Positions 6,012 through 10,815 of a stretch of 10,815 nucleotides of DNA are shown here, piece by piece (position 1 is the first letter of the stretch; each line of letters begins with the position of its first letter). The notes beneath the pieces are model-generated. The model was not told where the DNA came from, searched no databases, and saw nothing but the letters and a program-made list of their open reading frames with translations. The stretch is from Desulfobacterales bacterium (GTDB lineage Bacteria > Desulfobacterota > Desulfobacteria > Desulfobacterales > ETH-SRB1): contig JASEIZ010000050.1 in assembly GCA_030017395.1 (NCBI GenBank), forward strand, positions 1 to 10,815, given 5' to 3'. Made by a program: the position numbers and the translations under genes.

Positions 6012-8354
6012 ATGCGGTTTGCGTCAAGATTAATCATCATAGCCGGTCTTCTTTTATTGTTGGGCTGCGTGTACGGCGGCATTCCGGAGCGCGAGCGCCT
6101 CGTTGCGTCGGCCAAATATGAGGAAGCCCGCAAAATTACCGAGGCGCAAATCAAAGAGACGGGTCATGCCAGTTCGGCCAAACTAACGGTGCTGTGCATG
6201 TCCTATGCCGGGCTGAAGCGCTATGACCGGCTTTTTGAATGCTGTGATCGCCTCGAGCAGAACATCAAGCGGGGCGATAAGACCTCTACTGATCTGGATG
6301 AACTCGCCAAAGAGTCCCCTATTCTGGGAGGAATAGTCAAATCGAAGTATGCCGACAACAGGGAGTCGCTGGGGGACATAAGCTACCTGCCTCATGTTCT
6401 AAGAGCCGAGGCGTATATCGATCTGGCACAATATCCAAAGGCGGTTGAAGCAGCGAAAAAAGCTTACTTCTTTGTAGACCGCTCTGTTCAAATCCGCATC
6501 CTTGGGACCCTGGGCCTTGCCTATGCGCTGAATGGGGAAACAAAGCGGGCGCTGCATATGACGAACCGGCTGGATCGCTTAAAGATTGTTAATCCAGTCA
6601 TGAAGGCAAGCAGGAACTTCACCGCGGCAAAGATTTATGTTGCCCTGAATGATTTCCAGAAAGCCCTTGAAGCGATCCGGCAAAATGACCCGACAACGCA
6701 TGTGCTGCTTGCCGATTTGTTTTATGGTGCCATGATGCACGGCCAAAGCCTGGCCGTCTATGAGGAGATTCCCAGGAAATTCATGCTGAGCAAGTGCCTG
6801 ATGGAAACAGGAGACTTGAGCGCGGCCAGGGATGGATACGATGCCCTTCTGAATATACCGCAAACCCGCGACAACGGCGAAATCTACTGGATGATCCTGT
6901 TCGATCGGGGCAGGATTGCCGAAAGAGACGGAAAATTCAAAGACGCCATCGATTTCTATTGCAGAGCGGTGGAGGTGATCGAGCGGCAGAGATCGACCAT
7001 CAACACGGAATCCAGCAAGATCGGTTTTGTCGGCGACAAGCAGGCGCTTTATTTCAATCTGGTACAGGCCCTCTACCATGAAGGACAGTATGAGAGGTCT
7101 TTTGAATACGTGGAGCGGGCCAAGTCGCGGGCGCTGGTCGATCTCCTGGCCTCAAAGAAGGACTTCGCCGTTAAGGGCGATGATAAAAACGAGATAAAGA
7201 CCGCGCTGGCGATGAACGATTCTGCCGAGGCAGAGGCAATCGTCCAGGATGTTTCCATCGATAAAAGCAAGTCCCGGAGTGTACAGATCAAGATTCGCGA
7301 AGAGCTGAAAATCAGGGCTCCGGAGCTGGCTTCTTTTATTACTGTCACTTCCCAGCCGATTTCAGAACTTCAGACCTATCTTCCGAAAGACGAGGCGCTG
7401 ATCGAGTATTACTACCGCAGCAAGGACATGTATGCCTTTGTGCTTTCGGACGGCAGACTCTATGCTGCAAAACTGGACAGCGAACACCTGACGGAGGATG
7501 TCCAGGAGTTCCGGAAAGATCTGGAAGACTCGGGCTCAACCCGGTTCATGGACAGCTCCAGGCGGCTTTATGACCGGCTGTTCAAACCGATCGAATCACT
7601 GGTGAACCGGAAGAATCTCACCATCGTATCCCACAGTGTTTTACATTACCTTCCATTCAATGCCCTGCATGACGGAAAGAATTTCCTGATTGACAGATAC
7701 AGTATCCGTGTCATGCCCAGTGCTAGCGCAATGAAGTATCTCGTATCGAAAAAGGCGAACAAAAGGGGGGGCATTCTCGTTTTCGGCAATCCGGATCTGG
7801 GCGATTCCCGTTTTGACCTTGCCTTTGCCGAGAAAGAGGCTCTGGATGTCGCAAAAACAAAATCAAAGTCAAAAGTGTTTCTCCGTAAAGATGCAACGGT
7901 GGGAGCCTTTGCAAAGTACGCCGGAAGCTTTGGCTATATCCATCTTGCCACCCACGGCCGGTTTGATCCGTCGTCGCCCCTGAAGTCCGCCCTGCTCCTT
8001 TCTCCGGAGGCTGGATCGAATTGGATGCTCACGGCGGATAAACTCTACTCGCTCGAACTGGACGCGGATCTTGTCACCTTAAGTGCCTGTGAGACAGGAT
8101 TAAGCAAGATAGCCAACGGAGACGATCTGGTCGGGCTGACCAGGGGGTTTCTCTATGCGGGCAGCAACTCAATTGTGGCAAGCCTCTGGAAAGTAGACGA
8201 CCTTGCGACATCACATCTGATGACCCGTTTTTATCGCGAACTGGATAAGACAAATAAGCGGGATGCATTGCAGACGGCTCAGATGGAGACCCGCAAAACA
8301 TATGCCCATCCCTACTACTGGGCATCCTTTCAATTGACGGGCAGCTCGAATTAA
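6012..8354 (+). CDS. TPR-CHAT lipoprotein, caspase-like protease
   Basis: 780 residues. Residues 1-18 are a lipoprotein signal peptide with lipobox L-L-G-C19 and Val at +2, predicting an outer-membrane-anchored periplasmic protein. Residues about 30-385 are helical TPR-like repeats (for example LPHVLRAEAYIDLAQYPKAV, GEIYWMILFDRGRIAERDGK and ALYFNLVQALYHEGQYERS). A charged linker follows. Residues about 450-778 are a CHAT domain, a clan CD caspase-like fold. The catalytic pair is intact: H648 in HLATHG (644-649) and C693 in SACETG. The C-terminal GDDLVGLTRGFLYAGSNSIVASLWKVDD is family-typical. CHAT proteases are usually cytosolic, for example in TPR-CHAT partners of type III CRISPR; here export is predicted. 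It starts 28 bases after the previous gene behind GGGGCAGG and closes the operon. Proteolysis and target are inferred, not shown. Confidence 0.92.
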   Translation: MRFASRLIIIAGLLLLLGCVYGGIPERERLVASAKYEEARKITEAQIKETGHASSAKLTVLCMSYAGLKRYDRLFECCDRLEQNIKRGDKTSTDLDELAKESPILGGIVKSKYADNRESLGDISYLPHVLRAEAYIDLAQYPKAVEAAKKAYFFVDRSVQIRILGTLGLAYALNGETKRALHMTNRLDRLKIVNPVMKASRNFTAAKIYVALNDFQKALEAIRQNDPTTHVLLADLFYGAMMHGQSLAVYEEIPRKFMLSKCLMETGDLSAARDGYDALLNIPQTRDNGEIYWMILFDRGRIAERDGKFKDAIDFYCRAVEVIERQRSTINTESSKIGFVGDKQALYFNLVQALYHEGQYERSFEYVERAKSRALVDLLASKKDFAVKGDDKNEIKTALAMNDSAEAEAIVQDVSIDKSKSRSVQIKIREELKIRAPELASFITVTSQPISELQTYLPKDEALIEYYYRSKDMYAFVLSDGRLYAAKLDSEHLTEDVQEFRKDLEDSGSTRFMDSSRRLYDRLFKPIESLVNRKNLTIVSHSVLHYLPFNALHDGKNFLIDRYSIRVMPSASAMKYLVSKKANKRGGILVFGNPDLGDSRFDLAFAEKEALDVAKTKSKSKVFLRKDATVGAFAKYAGSFGYIHLATHGRFDPSSPLKSALLLSPEAGSNWMLTADKLYSLELDADLVTLSACETGLSKIANGDDLVGLTRGFLYAGSNSIVASLWKVDDLATSHLMTRFYRELDKTNKRDALQTAQMETRKTYAHPYYWASFQLTGSSN

Positions 8355-8396
8355 AAAACTCCCCATTCGGCGGACACAATATAAGGTGGGGGCTTG

Positions 8397-8448
8397 GGGG
8401 GCTTGGGGACGTCCTTGACTAAGGGGGCTTGGGGACGTCCTTGACTAA
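8397..8448 (+). repeat. Left-end tandem repeat of the RAYT element (2 x 26 bp)
   Basis: Two identical 26-base units (8397-8422 and 8423-8448), each GGGGG-CTTGGGGACGTCC-TTGACTAA, with a partial third copy (GGGGGCTT at 8388-8395) before them. GGACGTCC inside each unit is a perfect palindrome that could form the REP hairpin recognised by the transposase. Confidence 0.9.
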
Positions 8449-8499
8449 GTGGACATACTATGATATTAGTACACCTGTCATTTTACGATAAGGTAAATT

Positions 8500-9483
8500 A
8501 TGCCGAGACAAGCCAGATTAGATGCACCCGGAACCCTGCATCATATCATTATCCGGGGTATTGAGAAAAAAAAGATAGTAAGCTGTGATAAAGACAGGCA
8601 GGATTTTGTTGCTCGTATGGGCGCAATTGCCTTGGAAACAGAAACCTCAATTTATGCATGGGCGTTGATGAACAACCACGCTCATATTCTCTTGCGTAGC
8701 GGCTCTTCCGGTCTTTCCCGATATATGCGTCGACTTTTATCCGGTTATGCTATTTCGTATAATCGTCGCCACCGCAGACACGGACACCTGTTTCAAAACC
8801 GTTACAAATCCATTGTGTGTGAAGAAGATTCCTATTTCAAGGAGTTAGTCAGATATATCCACTTGAATCCATTGCGGGCAAAGATAGTGGATAATCTTAC
8901 AAAGTTAGATCATTACAGGTATTGTGGACATTCGGTATTAATGGGCAGAGTAAAAAATGACTGGCAAAATCGATATTATGTGCTTAAGTTGTTTGGGCCA
9001 AAAGAGGGTGAGGCAAAAAGAGCCTATCGCTGGTTTGTAAAAATGGGAATCGACCAAGGGCATCGTTCTGATTTGATTGGAGGAGGCCTGATAAGGTCAC
9101 AGGGAGGCTGGTCAGCGGTCAATGCCCTGCGCCGTCTTGGTGTGCGCGAGAAGTCGGATGAACGTATTTTAGGCAGCGGTGAATTCGTAGAGCAGTTGAT
9201 TCAACAATCAGATCTTGCCAGAAAAGAACAGTTTTCTGTACATAAGCGCTGGCAACGCACTGTTTCATATATTAACAAGATATGTAAAAAAGAAAATATA
9301 AGTATCGAGGCTTTGAAATCAGGAAGTCGACGACAGAAAGTTTCTGCGATCAGATCTCAAGTGGCAAAGAAGATTGTTGAAGAATGGGGTGTTTCGCTGA
9401 CTGAAGCCGGCCGTCATCTTGGGGTGTCGCCTTCTGCAATTGCTAAGACGCTTTACCGATTAAATAGCCATAAGTCTAATTAG
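8500..9483 (+). CDS. REP-associated tyrosine transposase (Y1/HUH family)
   Basis: 327 residues from ATG 8500, with AAGG 7 bases upstream. The opening MPRQARLDAPGTLHHIIIRG is the usual RAYT start. The HUH metal motif is H60-A-H62 in ALMNNHAHIL. The candidate nucleophile is Y119 in ELVRYIHLNPLRA, also conserved in the family, with the GHLFQNRYKS strand (95-104) between. These enzymes cleave and rejoin single-stranded DNA through a 5'-phosphotyrosine and are linked to spread of REP palindromes. The C-terminal part from about residue 270 (SRRQKVSAIRSQ...GVSLTEAGRHLGVSPSAIAKTLYR) is a helix-turn-helix similar to the DnaA C-terminal domain, which occurs in a subset of RAYTs and probably binds DNA. 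No frameshift or missing motif, so it may be active. Its TAG stop codon is formed by the first right-end repeat. Confidence 0.92.
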   Translation: MPRQARLDAPGTLHHIIIRGIEKKKIVSCDKDRQDFVARMGAIALETETSIYAWALMNNHAHILLRSGSSGLSRYMRRLLSGYAISYNRRHRRHGHLFQNRYKSIVCEEDSYFKELVRYIHLNPLRAKIVDNLTKLDHYRYCGHSVLMGRVKNDWQNRYYVLKLFGPKEGEAKRAYRWFVKMGIDQGHRSDLIGGGLIRSQGGWSAVNALRRLGVREKSDERILGSGEFVEQLIQQSDLARKEQFSVHKRWQRTVSYINKICKKENISIEALKSGSRRQKVSAIRSQVAKKIVEEWGVSLTEAGRHLGVSPSAIAKTLYRLNSHKSN

Positions 9484-9592
9484 TCGAGGGCGTCCCCTTA
9501 CCGATTAAAGAAGTTAGTCCGATTAAATAGCCATAAGTCTAATTAGTCGAGGGCGTCCCCAAAGAAGTTAGTCGAGGGCGTCCCCAAAGAAG
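9456..9592 (+). repeat. Right-end repeats of the RAYT element, with duplicated gene 3' end
   Basis: A 42-base block (9456-9497), covering the last codons of the transposase and the first end repeat, is perfectly duplicated at 9519-9560. A shorter piece of the same start (TTACCGATTAAA) lies between them at 9498-9509. A 25-base unit (TTAGTCGAGGGCGTCCCC plus AAAGAAG) is then tandem at 9543-9567 and 9568-9592. This looks like slipped-strand or template-switch growth of the element end. Confidence 0.9.
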
Positions 9593-9597
9593 ATTTG

Positions 9598-10161
9598 TCA
9601 TTTGAATTTCCAAACCGTATTTCTCAAGTGCCATGTAAATCGCTCTGTTAATTGGCATAAGACGGCCTGATGGGTCATACCCATTATCTGCAAGAAAAAG
9701 TTGGTCAACCCGGGATAATGCATTCCATGTGATACGGATTTTTCTGCTTTTTCAATAACATATGGCATAATATTTTTCTGGATAATGCAGGCCGCCAGTT
9801 TGGGTTTCCCTGTCTTATCTTTTACTTTGGAAAATCCAAACAATCGGCATACCGATGGTCTCCAAGCATAGAATCGACAATGGCCGATAGCCATTCTCTG
9901 CGGTTTGGGGTCATAGAATATGCATGCCCCTTCATAGTGTGCCGCCTGCGCCCGTTCCATCCAGAATTCCGCTTCCCCCCGATGAAATAACTCTTGCGCC
10001 AAGGGCAATAGTTCAATCGCATTGGCTTCAACCTTGGTAGATGTGCAACAAATTCCGCATCCAGAAAGACAATGCAGTTTTACTGCAGATCGAAAGGCTT
10101 CGACCTGAACGTCTATTTTCGAATAGATTGATAATATCTCGTTAATAAACCTGTTTTCCAT
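9598..10161 (-). CDS. YkgJ-type cysteine-cluster protein
   Basis: 187 residues from ATG 10161. Cysteines follow the YkgJ pattern: C31-x3-C35-x2-C38-C39 (CLSGCGICC), then C80, C95 (GHCRFYAWRPSVC with C105) and C125. The family is predicted to bind a zinc or iron-sulphur centre; no biochemical role is well established. The long N- and C-terminal parts are helical, with no signal peptide or membrane segment, so it is probably cytoplasmic. I rejected the in-frame GTG at 10212, which adds 17 residues, because that codon lies inside a terminator-like hairpin. The chosen ATG has only a weak AAG upstream. The gene is downstream of the acidic-protein gene on the same strand and may depend on read-through. 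The RAYT right end stops 5 bases past its 3' end. Confidence 0.82.
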   Translation of the reverse strand: MENRFINEILSIYSKIDVQVEAFRSAVKLHCLSGCGICCTSTKVEANAIELLPLAQELFHRGEAEFWMERAQAAHYEGACIFYDPKPQRMAIGHCRFYAWRPSVCRLFGFSKVKDKTGKPKLAACIIQKNIMPYVIEKAEKSVSHGMHYPGLTNFFLQIMGMTHQAVLCQLTERFTWHLRNTVWKFK

Positions 10162-10188
10162 ATATCTTACACATATTTCTACAAATAT

Positions 10189-10220
10189 AAAAGGCGGCAA
10201 GCTATATTCCACTTACCGCC
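10189..10220 (-). terminator. Intrinsic terminator after the acidic-protein gene
   Basis: On the minus strand GGCGGTAAG (10220-10212) pairs with CTTGCCGCC (10201-10193) around a 10-base loop, with one G-U pair, followed by TTTT. It lies between the two minus-strand genes, 79 bases after the acidic-protein stop and 28 bases before the ykgJ-type ATG. It would end or attenuate transcription before the cysteine-cluster gene. Confidence 0.65.
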
Positions 10221-10298
10221 TTCCCTTGAGGATTTTACCCTAAACCACCTCTTTTAGAGAAATATGTTTATATAAAAAACCGCAAGAATTTATAAGGC

Positions 10299-10631
10299 TT
10301 AATAATTATCGTTTTTCTTTCTGTCATCATAATCGTCGTCATAATTGTCGTCATAACTGTCGTCATCAACCTCATCATCTTCATTTTCCAGCACTTCAAA
10401 ACTGTTTACGGTAATCTTATAATTGTCGTCTTTGTCTTTTGTAACAATGCCCCTTACTTCGACATCCTCATCCAAATAGTTAAACAAGTCCTTTCCTTGT
10501 TTATTAAGTTCAACCAGATAATCATCATCATCGGTTGAAATTTCGATCCCCACAACTGTATCGTCCTCTTCAATAGGACTAACAAATCCAACAAGGGTAA
10601 CCTCTTTTTGCGGTTTTCTATCTTTTTTCAT
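10299..10631 (-). CDS. Small acidic protein with possible OB-like core and Asp/Tyr repeat tail
   Basis: 110 residues from ATG 10631, chosen because AAGGA lies 7 bases upstream; the in-frame ATG at 10658 has no ribosome site. After a basic N-terminus (MKKDRKPQKE), residues 11-82 alternate short strands (VTLVGFVSPI, VVGIEIST, YLVEL, DVEVRGIVT, NYKITVNSFEVLE). The pattern GKDLFNYLDEDVEVRGIVTKD...ITVNSFEVL resembles OB-fold or bacterial single-domain binding proteins, but this is a suggestion from strand pattern only. The last 28 residues are almost all Asp, Tyr and Asn in a DDxY repeat, a likely disordered, cation-binding tail. No signal peptide, so cytoplasmic. A near-consensus sigma-54 promoter lies about 100 bases upstream, so expression is probably activator-dependent. 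Followed by a terminator. Function unknown. Confidence 0.78.
   Translation of the reverse strand: MKKDRKPQKEVTLVGFVSPIEEDDTVVGIEISTDDDDYLVELNKQGKDLFNYLDEDVEVRGIVTKDKDDNYKITVNSFEVLENEDDEVDDDSYDDNYDDDYDDRKKNDNY
10324..10383 (-). repeat. 12-bp tandem repeat encoding the DDxY tail
   Basis: Five imperfect 12-base units (plus-strand wording TCGTCATAATTG and variants) in a row encode repeated Asp-Asp-x-Tyr. The period is a multiple of three, so copy-number change would lengthen or shorten the tail without shifting frame. Confidence 0.75.
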
Positions 10632-10690
10632 GTCTTGTTCCTTTCTTATTCCTTTCATATAAAGTGTTTAATGCATAACCTGAATTTTCA

Positions 10691-10706
10691 AACATTGAAT
10701 AATGTT
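10691..10706. promoter_or_regulatory. Inverted repeat in the 5' leader of the acidic-protein gene
   Basis: AACATT-GAAT-AATGTT is a perfect 6-bp inverted repeat with a 4-base centre. It lies 15-30 bases downstream of the expected sigma-54 transcription start, within the untranslated leader. It could be a protein site or an RNA hairpin; it is too short and AT-rich to be sure. Confidence 0.3.
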
Positions 10707-10731
10707 TCCGTTGTTAATCCCATTTATGTAG

Positions 10732-10748
10732 AGCAATGCCTATGCCAA
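10732..10748 (-). promoter_or_regulatory. Sigma-54 (RpoN) promoter, -24/-12
   Basis: Minus-strand TTGGCATAGGCATTGCT matches the RpoN consensus TTGGCACG-N4-TTGCT at every fixed position except two (C to T, G to A), with exact GG-to-GC spacing. It points at the acidic-protein gene, giving a start near 10722 and a leader of about 90 bases. RpoN promoters need an enhancer-binding activator, whose sites would lie to the right, beyond or near the window edge. Confidence 0.7.
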
Positions 10749-10770
10749 TTTTATAACCTATTAATATTGA

Positions 10771-10815
10771 TGGTCTCGTAAAAAGTCTTGAAATCGTCAT
10801 GCCGGACTTGATCCG
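10771..10815. repeat. REP-like intergenic repeat cut by the window edge
   Basis: TGGTCTCGTAAAAAGTC followed by GTCATGCCGGACTTGATCCG is wording I recall from dispersed intergenic repeats in deltaproteobacterial and other genomes. CCGGA-CTTGA-TCCG would complete an ATGCCGGA/TCCGGCAT hairpin just past the edge. Only one partial copy is visible. Confidence 0.45.

Larger units (their letters stand above)
8397..9585 (+). mobile_element. Complete RAYT (IS200-like, REP-associated) element
   Basis: A single HUH transposase gene lies between tandem copies of an 18-base end sequence in opposite orientation. On the left, GGGGACGTCCTTGACTAA occurs twice (8405-8422 and 8431-8448). On the right, TTAGTCGAGGGCGTCCCC occurs three times (9480-9497, 9543-9560, 9568-9585). 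The right sequence reversed matches the left at 16 of 18 positions. Such palindromic flanks are typical of RAYT genes, whose product nicks single-stranded DNA at REP hairpins. No target-site duplication is expected or seen. The element sits between the CHAT operon and the ykgJ-like gene, 12 bases from the stop of the latter. Confidence 0.75.

Noticed and set aside
6579..7079. 166-residue minus-strand open frame inside the CHAT gene
   Set aside because: It is antisense to well-supported TPR coding sequence, with no domain or ribosome site of its own.
6012..8354. Type III CRISPR-associated TPR-CHAT (Craspase partner)
   Set aside because: No gRAMP/Cas7-11 or CRISPR array is nearby, and the lipoprotein signal places this protein outside the cytoplasm.
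8355..8396. Terminator hairpin after the CHAT gene
   Set aside because: CCCCA/TGGGG gives only a 5-bp stem with a long loop and no T-run on the plus strand; the T-run on the other strand has no gene to serve.

Overview
The window looks like accessory DNA from a Gram-negative bacterium, most likely a deltaproteobacterium (Desulfobacterota). The basis is two lipoprotein signals with lipoboxes, a RecB-type helicase, a sigma-54 type promoter, a REP-associated tyrosine transposase (RAYT) with palindromic ends, and an edge repeat of the type I recall from that group. The lineage is an inference from gene style; no marker gene is present.

Layout. Positions 1-2444 (minus) hold the N-terminal 814 residues of RecB, running off the left edge. 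Positions 2445-2979 have no gene but hold three repeat stretches, including two 75-bp direct repeats. Positions 2980-3561 encode a small HEPN-like protein. It is followed by a ~100-bp imperfect inverted structure with the architecture of an integron attC site, then by the N-terminal third of a DNA cytosine-5 methyltransferase. The methyltransferase breaks off at a short-period repeat array (4031-4205). Positions 4206-4557 are gene-poor and contain further palindromic element ends. They also contain a possible promoter, a nine-codon reading frame with a perfect Shine-Dalgarno sequence, and a strong intrinsic terminator, in that order, just ahead of the next operon.

The centre (4576-8354, plus) is a three-gene operon whose products are all predicted to be exported: an M23 zinc metallopeptidase with its metal ligands, a small unassigned lipoprotein, and a 780-residue TPR-CHAT lipoprotein with an intact caspase-like His/Cys pair. 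A lipid-anchored CHAT protease encoded with a peptidoglycan-hydrolase-type enzyme is the most interesting system here. The natural hypothesis is a periplasmic proteolytic switch acting on the cell wall enzyme or on the partner lipoprotein.

Positions 8397-9585 are an apparently complete RAYT element: a 327-residue HUH transposase flanked by tandem copies of an 18-bp sequence in inverted orientation. The array at 4031-4205 and its inverted partner at 4538-4557 look like a related element without a transposase. The right end (9598-10815, minus) has a YkgJ-type cysteine-cluster protein and a small acidic protein with an Asp/Tyr repeat tail behind a near-consensus sigma-54 promoter. It ends in half of a REP-like palindrome at the window edge.
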